64,000 nt of DNA from Halobacteriovoraceae bacterium (lineage in GTDB: Bacteria > Bdellovibrionota > Bacteriovoracia > Bacteriovoracales > Bacteriovoracaceae), in the NCBI GenBank assembly GCA_002707495.1, contig PAMZ01000022.1:124001-188000 (forward strand), written 5' to 3'. Within the stretch, counting starts at the first letter, position 1, and the number at the start of each line of letters is the position of its first letter. The notes under the pieces are model-generated. The model was not told the DNA's origin. It was given only the letters and a program-made list of their open reading frames with translations, and made no database searches. A program made the position numbers and the translations under genes. Below, piece by piece: positions 1-8,107 of the stretch.

Positions 1-820
1 TATTCTCGCAAGCCGCCCTTGCACAATGTGAGTGAACTTCAATACTCTTTGCCCTCATCCCCATAAAAGTTGATGAATATAAAATATGATCTAAAACGGA
101 ACTTTCCTCGATATTATCAGACCTATTAGATCCACTCCAATAAGAAGTACAATTTAATCTAGAAGACCCAGAACTCATTCTTAGATCACCTAGCATATCT
201 GAAAAATTATGATAGTCAGAATCATTTAAAATATATCCTGTGGTATTAAAGTCTCCCATCACAATGACATCCTTATGCCCATCTCGATTAAGATCTTTTA
301 CTAAGTCGGTTAGAATCTCATATTGAACTCTGCGAGTTCGATAGCTTGAGGATCTTCCTCCTGCCTTTAAGTGAACGCCCAGGGAAACAAAGGATTTTCC
401 CGTACGCTTTTCTTTAAAATGTCCCACAAGAACTGGTCTCAGTCTTCCACACCCACCATTTCCATGAGAAGCTCTAGGATCTGAAAATCTCGCATCTTCA
501 TAAGAATCTTCTAGTTCATATTTTTTTGAGTTATAAACAAAGCCTATTTTTTGTCGACCTAAGCCTCCGCACCTAGAGAAGACCACCTTATAATCAGAAT
601 AGTTGCGGTACATGAATGTCAAAAAGCTTGAGGTATTAACGATTTCTTGAACAGTAATAAAATCAGCATTTAAATTATCTAATATCTTTTTTAATTCGGT
701 TTTATTCGTACTGTTATTATTGGAATCGAAATGACGAATATTATAGGTGACAAATCTCGCATCCGCGAAAGCGCGCACAGAAAGCGTGGCAAAAGCTAAA
801 AGTAAAATCCATTTACTCAT
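1..820 (-). CDS. secreted endonuclease/exonuclease/phosphatase (EEP) family protein, 3' end outside window
   Basis: The reading frame starts at ATG 818-820 on the minus strand behind an AAGGAA Shine-Dalgarno site and is still open at base 1, so the C terminus is missing. The first ~21 residues form a signal peptide (MSKWILLLAFATLSVRAFA), so the protein is probably exported. Visible EEP-fold motifs are TYNIRHFD near the N terminus, a metal-binding QE in ITVQEI, a VHLKAGG segment and GDFN (VIVMGDFNTTGY). These match the DNase I/exonuclease III/sphingomyelinase superfamily, a metal-dependent phosphodiesterase fold. Substrate (DNA, RNA or phospholipid) cannot be told from the sequence. A secreted nuclease would suit nucleic acid degradation by a predator, but that is inference. 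Confidence 0.8.
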   Translation of the reverse strand, partial: MSKWILLLAFATLSVRAFADARFVTYNIRHFDSNNNSTNKTELKKILDNLNADFITVQEIVNTSSFLTFMYRNYSDYKVVFSRCGGLGRQKIGFVYNSKKYELEDSYEDARFSDPRASHGNGGCGRLRPVLVGHFKEKRTGKSFVSLGVHLKAGGRSSSYRTRRVQYEILTDLVKDLNRDGHKDVIVMGDFNTTGYILNDSDYHNFSDMLGDLRMSSGSSRLNCTSYWSGSNRSDNIEESSVLDHILYSSTFMGMRAKSIEVHSHCARAACEN

Positions 821-940
821 TTTTCGTTCCTTGAAAAATACCCATATATGATTCTCTTTTAAGCGGAATTTGGCAATGAAGTTTCAGCTTTTCTTATGAA
901 AACTATTAGAAAAACCTTAGTGATCTACTTGGTTTATAGA

Positions 941-965
941 AAAACCCCTCAATCTGAGGGGTTTT
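941..965 (-). terminator. intrinsic terminator of the desaturase gene
   Basis: An 11-bp perfect inverted repeat (left arm 941-951, right arm 955-965) has a 3-nt loop. Read on the minus strand it is GC-rich at its centre and ends in a run of five T. It lies 29 bp past the desaturase stop codon. Confidence 0.85.
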
Positions 966-993
966 AAGCTTAATTAAATTAACGCGATATTTT

Positions 994-2106
994 TTAATGA
1001 ACAGTTTTGGCCAGCATTTCCTCTCGACCAAGTGTGGCAAACTCGTCTCCAGTTTTTGGATCGACCAAAATATCTCTATTTTTATATATCCTTGGAGTTG
1101 AATAAAGTAGCTTCAAAGCTTTAGATTTCGGCATAATTTTATAGCGATCGGGGTACATTTCTTTCAATTTTTCACTCACTAATTTTGCTTTTGAAGCTGG
1201 CATAGCAGGGAAGAGATGATGCTCAGTATGATAACCAAAATTCAAATTGAGAAACTCTAAGATGGGATGATTGGTAACTGTTAAAGAGTTCACGAGAGGG
1301 TCATTTTTCTTAGTGTAAGGAGAAATATTATGATTAGTCGAGATATAGCTCATTACTGTATAATTCATCACCATTACCGGGATAACAAAAAGCCAAACAA
1401 TATTAGACCAACCAATATAATTTAAATAAAAGGCCATAAGTACAATATTAGCTACGAACTCGATAGTTACTCTTCCGTGGTTCATTTTATCCCACATCTT
1501 ATTTCCAAATCTCATATAGGCTTGATTCAAAATTGCCTGAAAGGAGAACCAATAGAAAAAGTAGAAATAGCTTCTTAGAGTTTTAGACCCTGGAGTCAGA
1601 GGAAAAACTCGCTGCATGAACTTACTTTTTTTCCATACCATTCTAGTTGGAAAGGCATCTGGATCTTTATACAGAAGTTGTGTATTTCCATGATGAAGAC
1701 CGTTATGCCAAAATTTCCAATAAGTAGGACTAATTAAAAACGGGCCAAAGCCTAGGAACCCAAAAAAATTCTGCCATTTTTTATTTTTGATGATCGCGCC
1801 ATGCAAAACCTCATGACCCAAGAAAGCTCCACCACCAAGTAAAGTCCCCATCAATACACCTAGCATTGCCTTAAAAATCCAGTGAAAATCAAAGGACACA
1901 ACGGAGTATGCAATCAGAGCTGCTCCACCCCAGTAAAGAATTCCATACTTTAGCCTAGTTGGCTCTCTTTTAAAGGTCGATTTAGGTAGCTGACTAGAAA
2001 CCTCGCGCACATATTCACCCAACTCTTTCAGATCATCTGCTGGCGATTTTTTTGCAACCGGCTCGTTAGTAACGACTTCTTCCATAGTCCGTTCCGCATT
2101 TTGCAC
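994..2106 (-). CDS. membrane fatty acid desaturase
   Basis: This is a 370-aa integral membrane di-iron desaturase. The three histidine boxes are present in order: HEVLHG (~residue 98), HNGLHHG (~134) and HTEHH (~295), with hydrophobic segments between them. Such enzymes insert a double bond into membrane fatty acyl chains using O2 and an electron donor. A TTG at 2112 opens the frame, but the GAGGAG Shine-Dalgarno is correctly spaced (8 nt) only for the GTG at 2106, so I use that. It is transcribed alone, with its own terminator at 941-965. Regiospecificity cannot be read from the sequence. The N-terminal ~35 residues are hydrophilic. Confidence 0.88.
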   Translation of the reverse strand: MQNAERTMEEVVTNEPVAKKSPADDLKELGEYVREVSSQLPKSTFKREPTRLKYGILYWGGAALIAYSVVSFDFHWIFKAMLGVLMGTLLGGGAFLGHEVLHGAIIKNKKWQNFFGFLGFGPFLISPTYWKFWHNGLHHGNTQLLYKDPDAFPTRMVWKKSKFMQRVFPLTPGSKTLRSYFYFFYWFSFQAILNQAYMRFGNKMWDKMNHGRVTIEFVANIVLMAFYLNYIGWSNIVWLFVIPVMVMNYTVMSYISTNHNISPYTKKNDPLVNSLTVTNHPILEFLNLNFGYHTEHHLFPAMPASKAKLVSEKLKEMYPDRYKIMPKSKALKLLYSTPRIYKNRDILVDPKTGDEFATLGREEMLAKTVH

Positions 2107-2190
2107 TATCAATTCTCCTCAAAAATTATCACTTATTTACTCAACGTATCATTTGTTTAAATCGTTGTCATGTAAAACTACTGTCACAGA

Positions 2191-2709
2191 TCAATTATTG
2201 CATTGGTCAAACTGCTTATAGAGATAAAAATTCTTCTCCTTAATGTGTTCCTTAACTTTGGTATAAAGTTCCTCATCTAAAATTAGACTACCTAACAAGG
2301 AGCAAAAGAGAGTTTTAGACAATATTTTCAAAGCTGGACTTACTTCAGAGCTTTGAGTTGGAGCTGAAGTATCTTTTGGTTTCCAGCCAACCACATTATA
2401 ATTTGTTTCCCAAGGCCAGCCCATTAAGTACTGCTCATAATAAACAATCACTTGCTTACCTTCATAATTGAAAAGTTCATTTCCAACCACATCACTTCTC
2501 ACGGAGAAATAAGAAGTCAACTTATCGCCGCTTCCCTCATCAATAGTTCCTTCCCAAGTTGGAATTATCTTTCCTTTTTTAGATATTTTGGTGAGGTTTC
2601 CAACCCTCTTTCCCGTAGAAACGGGATAATTCCAAAGAATGTACTGAGCCACTCCAAGAATCAAAATAAATATCAGGGGAGCAAAAATTTTAAATTTCCA
2701 AGACTTCAT
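2191..2709 (-). CDS. small membrane-anchored protein of unknown function
   Basis: A 172-aa protein with one N-terminal transmembrane segment (~residues 8-26), then a basic/aromatic soluble part containing GKRVGNLTKISKKGK and a TWEGT motif. That pattern occurs in a widespread uncharacterised family of one-pass membrane proteins known to me mainly from Bacteroidota; I cannot name a function. The tail after residue 115 is hydrophobic then charged. The ATG follows the tldE stop codon directly (TAGATG) with a GGAGGAG Shine-Dalgarno inside the end of tldE, so it is the third gene of the tldD-tldE operon. No evidence ties it to TldD/E function. Confidence 0.7.
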   Translation of the reverse strand: MKSWKFKIFAPLIFILILGVAQYILWNYPVSTGKRVGNLTKISKKGKIIPTWEGTIDEGSGDKLTSYFSVRSDVVGNELFNYEGKQVIVYYEQYLMGWPWETNYNVVGWKPKDTSAPTQSSEVSPALKILSKTLFCSLLGSLILDEELYTKVKEHIKEKNFYLYKQFDQCNN

Positions 2710-4047
2710 CTACTCTCCTCCGACACTCACTGCCTGAAATCTCATAAGGGGAGCAAAGAAATCTCTATGCTTTGTACCGACAACTTTATCTCCCACAATC
2801 TTCAATTCTTTCATCATGTGATAGAAATTTCCAGAAACGGTTAATCCTTTAATCGGAGTCACTCTCTTTCCATCTCGGCAAAGGTAACCAGAAGCCGCAA
2901 ATGAAAATTCACCGGAAAAAGAATTCGCCCCAGAATGAAGACCCTGCATACTCAATATTTCAAGATATTCTCCACTCAACAGGTCACTAGTTTCAGTTTT
3001 TCCAGCGTCAAAATATTTTGTTGTTCCAGAGACTCCCAAAGCAGATTTGGCTCCTCTAGCAGCTCTTGCATTTGAAGTTGTTTTAAAATAATTAGCTGTT
3101 GAAGTGTTATGATAAAATGAAAGTAATTTTCCCTCTCCCACTAAACATAGATCTTCTTGTTTAAGCCCTTCCGAATCGAAGTGAGACTCGAAAAAAGCCC
3201 CCTCAACTCTTGGCTTATCCCATAAAGTGATTTCTTCAGATAAAATTCGTTCGCCTAATTTTTCAGCAAAAGGATTTACCTTATCCATAGCTCCTTTTCC
3301 GGAAAAAATCCCACCAAAACATCCAAATAAAGATGAAAAAGCATCTAAATCAAAAACCACATCATAAGTCTTGGTGGGAATACTTTTAGCTTCAAGCCAA
3401 TTTAGAGCATGCTCTACGCTTTCTGAAACACAGTAGTTGGGGTCAAGTTCTTTTAAACTTCTCCCGATTGAACTTGCATAGTGCATACTATTATTGGATC
3501 CCTCTTGAATCAATGCTGAAGTATAGCAAGAGAGATAATACTCACTTTCAAAATTGAAAGTATTTAAAGAGTTCATATAATAGCTTTCCGAAGTCGATTC
3601 AGAAAAACCATTATAAGGAATATTAGTTACTCTTGCTTCCTTTTTACGAACATCAGACTCTAATTTTTTAGCAAAATCTATCTTCTCCTCTGTTGTTGAA
3701 GGATCCTTAGAATACTTACTTTCAATAGAAGTCTCTCCCCCATCAATAGTAATAGACTCGTGCGGCCTAGGTTCTGAAGCTTCGGCATTTTGAAGTGCTT
3801 TTTTGGTGGCAAGCTCAATTGAATCAGTTCCTAAATCTTCTGTGTAAGCGAGACCTACTCTTGAATCTTTAATAGTTCTAATTCCCAATACTCTAGAACC
3901 CGAAACTTTATACTTATCAATATCTGCATCTTGGATTGATACGGAAAAGCTCTCGCCGGATGAAACAACCACATCAGACTGGTCGGCTCCTAAGTCACTG
4001 GCCCTATTGATTGCTTCTTGCATCGCCGCTTTAATTTGGACATTCAT
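2710..4047 (-). CDS. pmbA: TldE/PmbA subunit of the TldD/TldE metalloprotease
   Basis: A 445-aa member of the TldD/PmbA family. TldE is the partner without the zinc-binding HExxxH motif, and none is found here. The family's overall layout is visible: an N-terminal domain with VVVSSGESFSVSI and SRVLGIRTIKDSRVGLAYTEDL, and a C-terminal domain with repeated Gly-rich beta strands. TldD/TldE form a cytoplasmic heterodimer that degrades unfolded peptides and trims some ribosomally made peptides such as microcin B17 precursors; CcdA degradation is also known. The gene overlaps the tldD stop by one base (TAATG), so translation is probably coupled and the two products made in equal amounts. Confidence 0.93.
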   Translation of the reverse strand: MNVQIKAAMQEAINRASDLGADQSDVVVSSGESFSVSIQDADIDKYKVSGSRVLGIRTIKDSRVGLAYTEDLGTDSIELATKKALQNAEASEPRPHESITIDGGETSIESKYSKDPSTTEEKIDFAKKLESDVRKKEARVTNIPYNGFSESTSESYYMNSLNTFNFESEYYLSCYTSALIQEGSNNSMHYASSIGRSLKELDPNYCVSESVEHALNWLEAKSIPTKTYDVVFDLDAFSSLFGCFGGIFSGKGAMDKVNPFAEKLGERILSEEITLWDKPRVEGAFFESHFDSEGLKQEDLCLVGEGKLLSFYHNTSTANYFKTTSNARAARGAKSALGVSGTTKYFDAGKTETSDLLSGEYLEILSMQGLHSGANSFSGEFSFAASGYLCRDGKRVTPIKGLTVSGNFYHMMKELKIVGDKVVGTKHRDFFAPLMRFQAVSVGGE

Positions 4048-5429
4048 TAGGCCTTACCTCCTACTAAAATTTGATCGACTTTAACCGCAGGCTGTCCAAC
4101 GGTAACAGGAACTCCCCCACTAACTGATCCGCACATCCCAGCGGCATACTCAAGGTTTGATCCCACCATACTAATATTCTTCATGATGTCTTCACCCTTA
4201 CCAATCAAAGTCGCTCCTTTAATCGGCTCAGAAATTTTCCCATTCTTAACGATATAACCTTCTTGAACAGAAAAATTAAACTCACCTGTTCCAGGATTGA
4301 CAGATCCTCCCCCCATTGCTTTGGCATAAATTCCATCACCCATGGCCTGAATCAAATCATCTTTTGAATGAGGCCCGGCTTCGATAAAAGTATTTCGCAT
4401 TCGAGAGGCAGGTGCATACTTATAAGATTCTCTTCTCGCTGACCCAGTTCTAGGATGACCTGTTTTAATCTCTCCCATACGATCGCAAAGAAAGTTCTCT
4501 AGTCTTCCATTTTTAATCAACTGAGTTTTTTGAGTCGCCATTCCCTCGTCGTCCATTGTTAAGCTTCCCCATAAATGGTCAACAGTTCCATCGTCCACAG
4601 CACTTAAATTTTCGTGAGCTATCATTTCTCCTTTTTTATCCCAGAACACTGAAGCTTTCTTTTCAACAGCAGTGGTTTCTAACGGATGGCCACAAGCTTC
4701 ATGAAAAATAACTCCTCCAAACCCATTATCAATCACAACTGGCATTTTCCCAGCAGGACAATCTTTAGCTCGCATAATAGTCACAGCTTGGCGGGTCACA
4801 TAGTCAGCGATTTCATCAAAATTAAGAGAATTAAAAAATTCATACCCCCCCCTTGCTCCAGGATTCCAACTTCCCGTGGCTTGCTGATCACCGTCTTTTG
4901 CGTATGACCTCACTCCAAGTCGAACATAGGGTCTGGTGTCTTTCACATGTAATCCTTCTGAGTCAAAGATTTCCACTTCCTGAGTTCTTTGCATGTAAGA
5001 CAAATTGACCTGTTGAATATATTCACTTTGATTTCTAATTTTTTTATCAAGAGTTTTTAGATGATTAATTTTTTCAACAACAGCCACTTCACTATCTCCA
5101 TAAGACTTAATTTGGGAAGCTTGTTTTAATTTAAATGGCAACACATTTAGTTGTTGGTTTCTTTCTTTTTTAAACTGAGTCGCGAGTTTTTGAGTCAGCT
5201 TAACTAAATCGTTTTTATCTTTAGAGTTGGTGTAACCATAAACTGCTTGTTTTCCAAAAATGAGTCTTACGCCAACTCCAAAGTCCACACCGGACCTAAC
5301 ATTTTTAACTACTGATGAATTAAAACTTAGATCTTCAATTTGGGAACGCTCTACAAAAATATCACAAAAATCAGCTCCGCTATTAAGAGCTTCAAAAATC
5401 ACTTCCTGAGCAATGGTTGAATCTAGCAC
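4047..5429 (-). CDS. tldD: TldD catalytic subunit of the TldD/TldE metalloprotease
   Basis: A 460-aa protein with the zinc ligand motif HEACGH (HExxxH, about residue 243), which identifies the catalytic TldD subunit. A GVDFGVGVRL strand near residue 50 and the Gly-rich C-terminal half are also family-typical. It starts with GTG at 5427-5429 behind a strong AAGGAG Shine-Dalgarno spaced 7 nt. It is the first gene of the minus-strand operon tldD-tldE-small membrane protein. No local bacteriocin or modified-peptide precursor was seen, so a housekeeping proteolytic role is more likely than peptide maturation. Confidence 0.95.
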   Translation of the reverse strand: MLDSTIAQEVIFEALNSGADFCDIFVERSQIEDLSFNSSVVKNVRSGVDFGVGVRLIFGKQAVYGYTNSKDKNDLVKLTQKLATQFKKERNQQLNVLPFKLKQASQIKSYGDSEVAVVEKINHLKTLDKKIRNQSEYIQQVNLSYMQRTQEVEIFDSEGLHVKDTRPYVRLGVRSYAKDGDQQATGSWNPGARGGYEFFNSLNFDEIADYVTRQAVTIMRAKDCPAGKMPVVIDNGFGGVIFHEACGHPLETTAVEKKASVFWDKKGEMIAHENLSAVDDGTVDHLWGSLTMDDEGMATQKTQLIKNGRLENFLCDRMGEIKTGHPRTGSARRESYKYAPASRMRNTFIEAGPHSKDDLIQAMGDGIYAKAMGGGSVNPGTGEFNFSVQEGYIVKNGKISEPIKGATLIGKGEDIMKNISMVGSNLEYAAGMCGSVSGGVPVTVGQPAVKVDQILVGGKA

Positions 5430-5516
5430 GAAATCACTCCTTAGATGGACAATTAGAACTCTTTAGTATAGCTTAAATAGCTCTACATACACGACTAGCT
5501 GCCCTATAGGAGCATT

Positions 5517-6107
5517 ATGAAATACAAGACAATTGGAATAATGTGCGGCTCATCGGATGCTTGTCCTCAAAAATATCTAGATCTTGCTTATGCCGTTGGC
5601 AAAAGTCTTGCTGAACACGGTCATGACATAGTTTATGGTGGTGGAGGTAAAGGTCTCATGAGAAGAGCAGCGGATGGTGCGATGGAACACGGTGCAGAAG
5701 TTCACGGTTATATTCCCAAATTTATGCTAGCTGTAGAGTGGCAGCACCCTAAGCTGAACAATCTTCATCTCACAGATGATATGAGTGAGAGAAAATTCAA
5801 AATGATGTCACACTCTGATGCAACAGTATTTCTTCCTGGTGGTAGTGGCACCATGGAGGAGTTTTTTGAGTGGATGTCCAGTAAGCGCCTAGGCAAATAC
5901 ACAGGTCCATTAATCATTTTTAATTTTGAAGGCTATTACAACAGCCTGACCGAGTTGCTCAAACTTATGGAGAAAGAGAAATTTCACAATCCCATTCACG
6001 CCCAAATGTGGAGCGTATGCGAGCGAGTTGAAGAGCTGGTGGATTTAATCGAGAATGCTCCTGATTGGGATAAAGATGCTATCCGTCATGCTTCTGTAAA
6101 ATCTTAA
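5517..6107 (+). CDS. LOG-family nucleotide 5'-monophosphate phosphoribohydrolase
   Basis: A 196-aa Rossmann-fold protein of the LOG (formerly 'lysine decarboxylase-like') family. The signature PGGSGTMEEFFE (canonical PGGxGTxxE) is at ~residue 105, and an upstream nucleotide loop reads VYGGGGKGLM. Family members cleave cytokinin or purine riboside 5'-monophosphates to free base and ribose 5-phosphate. The start ATG at 5517 has an AGGAG site 4-5 nt upstream. It is divergent from tldD with ~85 bp between them. Substrate preference in this organism is not known. Confidence 0.88.
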   Translation: MKYKTIGIMCGSSDACPQKYLDLAYAVGKSLAEHGHDIVYGGGGKGLMRRAADGAMEHGAEVHGYIPKFMLAVEWQHPKLNNLHLTDDMSERKFKMMSHSDATVFLPGGSGTMEEFFEWMSSKRLGKYTGPLIIFNFEGYYNSLTELLKLMEKEKFHNPIHAQMWSVCERVEELVDLIENAPDWDKDAIRHASVKS

Positions 6108-6194
6108 GAAATAAAATTACTCAAGTTTTAAATTCTCTCTAAAATCATCTTTTCACTCATTTCCCATGCGAAGATTTCCGATAAAAGCAATGTT

Positions 6195-7493
6195 ATGGAG
6201 CTAGTTCGGTACCTGGTTAAATCACTCATTCTTGCTGCGATAGGAATTATTATTCCTGTTCTATTCGCCATTGCTGAAATTTGGCGCGTCGACATAGCAT
6301 TGTCATTTCAAAACTTATTTGAAGTGTTTAAAAATCAAAATATTTACCTTTTCTCTGTCGTTTTGTTTCCTATTTTAAGCAATGTACTTTTCTTTTTATT
6401 TAACAGAGTCAAAAAATCTCATGAAGAGTTAGTAAGAGATGCGAGATATCATGAAAACTTACTCAACGCCAACCCAGATGGAATTTTAATTTTAAATAAA
6501 GATCTAAACCTTATCTTTTGTAACGATAGTTTTCGTTATACTTTTCACTCCATTGAGCAGGTCTTGATTGATGAGCAACTCAAGAAAACGATTCCAGTTG
6601 TCTCATTCTTTGAAAAGGAATTCTATTTGGATTCCAACTTCATGAATGACCATCCATTTTTAGTAAGCTTCAAGCAAACTACTTATAACAATGAAATTAA
6701 TTATTACCTCAGTTTCAAGGATATAAAAACCTTTAAGGAACAAGAAGAAATCATTAAAAATCAAAATCAACATATGATTGAAAAAAATAAATTAGCCTCC
6801 ATGGGAGAGATGGCTGCGGGCATAGCTCATGAAATTAATAACCCTCTTACAGTCATAAGCTCGAACGCTTCGTTGATTAACAAACTTCAAAAGAAAGGAA
6901 AAATCACTCCGGAAAAATTACTCAGACTAAACGAAAAAACTCTTTCTCAAGTTGAGCGTATTACTAATATTATAAAATCACTTCGTTCTCTTTCCCATGG
7001 TATGGCCAATGATCAAATGGAGAATTTTTCACTTTACGAACTTCTAGAAGAGTCTATTAATCTTGCAAAGTTAAGTGATAAGAGTAAAAAAATCGAATTT
7101 AAATTAAACTCTAGTTCTGAGCTGGCATTTGGAAATAGAGGACAGATCGTTCAGGTTGTTCTTAATCTACTCAATAATGCTATGGATGCCATCCAGGAAC
7201 AGGACTCTCCTTGGATAAAAATACAGTTCAAAGAAGACCGAAATCATCATCATATCTATATAATTGATTCAGGCCACGGCATTGATCAGGATCTTCAAGA
7301 TAAAATTTTCGCTCCTATGTTTACATCAAAGCCGGTGGGCAAAGGAACTGGTTTAGGACTTTCTCTATCCAGAAGCTTTATGAACCAAAACATGGGAGAT
7401 CTCGTATACGCGACCCTAGATGGACATACCTGCTTTATTCTCAATCTAGTAAAAGGCATCAATGTCGATTTGGATTTTGACAAAGTAAGCTAG
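6195..7493 (+). CDS. membrane sensor histidine kinase
   Basis: A 432-aa histidine kinase. Two N-terminal membrane helices (~8-28 and ~50-72) have only a short loop between them, so there is no sizeable periplasmic sensor. A PAS-like domain follows (~90-190, with NPDGILILNKDLNLIFCND), then HisKA with phospho-acceptor His in GIAHEINNP (~residue 213), and HATPase_c with N box NLLNNAMDAI, G1 box DSGHGI and G2 box GTGLGLSLS. There is no adjacent response regulator, so it is an orphan kinase locally. The upstream Shine-Dalgarno is weak, so the exact start is less certain than the frame. Confidence 0.88.
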   Translation: MELVRYLVKSLILAAIGIIIPVLFAIAEIWRVDIALSFQNLFEVFKNQNIYLFSVVLFPILSNVLFFLFNRVKKSHEELVRDARYHENLLNANPDGILILNKDLNLIFCNDSFRYTFHSIEQVLIDEQLKKTIPVVSFFEKEFYLDSNFMNDHPFLVSFKQTTYNNEINYYLSFKDIKTFKEQEEIIKNQNQHMIEKNKLASMGEMAAGIAHEINNPLTVISSNASLINKLQKKGKITPEKLLRLNEKTLSQVERITNIIKSLRSLSHGMANDQMENFSLYELLEESINLAKLSDKSKKIEFKLNSSSELAFGNRGQIVQVVLNLLNNAMDAIQEQDSPWIKIQFKEDRNHHHIYIIDSGHGIDQDLQDKIFAPMFTSKPVGKGTGLGLSLSRSFMNQNMGDLVYATLDGHTCFILNLVKGINVDLDFDKVS

Positions 7494-7625
7494 TCATACC
7501 GTCTAAATTCTTAACAGTGTTGGAATTTTCTACATAGCACCCCTCCTAACCCCCCTAAATCACGTAGTTTTCTTTGGCATCTCACTTGAAACATTTAAGA
7601 GCGTAACCCCTAATGGGAGAGAGAG
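7494..7625. other. intergenic region, no convincing feature
   Basis: This 132-bp stretch separates the kinase from the small secreted protein. It has C-rich patches but no terminator hairpin with a T tract and no clear -35/-10 pair. A GGGAGAG ribosome site sits just before 7626. Confidence 0.4.
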
Positions 7626-7979
7626 ATGAGAACGAGAATTTTATTTATTTTTACAGCTTTGACTATGAGTCTTATGGTTCATGCTTCAGTTAAGCCGATG
7701 AGCTGTCAGACCAATTTTGGAGAAAGGTCTTTTACTATCCAAGGAAATTCTATTGCCTTTCATAAAGACCAACAGGGAAGAGGGATTTCTTCAGTGTTAA
7801 CTTCAAAAACGAAAGTTTCCATGGTCGGTTTTACAAAAACAGTTTATCGAGATGGATACAAACATTTAATCCATATCGAAAATACTGAAAAATTAAATGC
7901 AGAAAATGACTTTTTGGCGGTTACATCCCCAAAAGGACATAAGATGACTTTTCCAATTCATTGTAGCCTGTTGGATTAG
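7626..7979 (+). CDS. small secreted protein, function unknown
   Basis: A 117-aa protein with a clear Sec signal peptide (basic MRTR, hydrophobic core, likely cleavage after VHA near residue 21). The mature part has two cysteines, one near the start (MSCQ) and one near the end (IHCS), which could form a disulfide in the periplasm. No known domain is recognised. GGGAGAG lies just upstream of the ATG. It is a single-gene unit closed by the terminator at 8006-8040. Confidence 0.65.
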   Translation: MRTRILFIFTALTMSLMVHASVKPMSCQTNFGERSFTIQGNSIAFHKDQQGRGISSVLTSKTKVSMVGFTKTVYRDGYKHLIHIENTEKLNAENDFLAVTSPKGHKMTFPIHCSLLD

Positions 7980-8005
7980 TTATCGCACTTTCCCCTATTG
8001 TAAAG

Positions 8006-8040
8006 AGACCGGCTTCCCCCCAATAGCCGGTCTTTTTTTT
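8006..8040 (+). terminator. intrinsic terminator after the small secreted protein gene
   Basis: A 9-bp GC-rich stem (arms 8006-8014 and 8025-8033) is followed by eight T. It lies 27 bp past the stop codon at 7979. The leuS reading frame is nominally open back into this T tract, but that part is not coding. Confidence 0.92.
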
Positions 8041-8107
8041 GCGTCCCATCAATATTCACATAGCTTCCCAAATTCGGTATGCTGCGATCTTACAAAAAGG
8101 GAAGAGC

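Noticed and set aside
2710-5429. TldD/E next to a modified-peptide precursor (microcin-like system)
   Set aside because: No small Cys/Gly-rich precursor or cyclodehydratase gene is nearby; the neighbours are housekeeping or unknown.
8039-8107. N-terminal extension of leuS from a TTG
   Set aside because: It lies in the T tract of the preceding terminator, has no ribosome site and gives a non-family N terminus.
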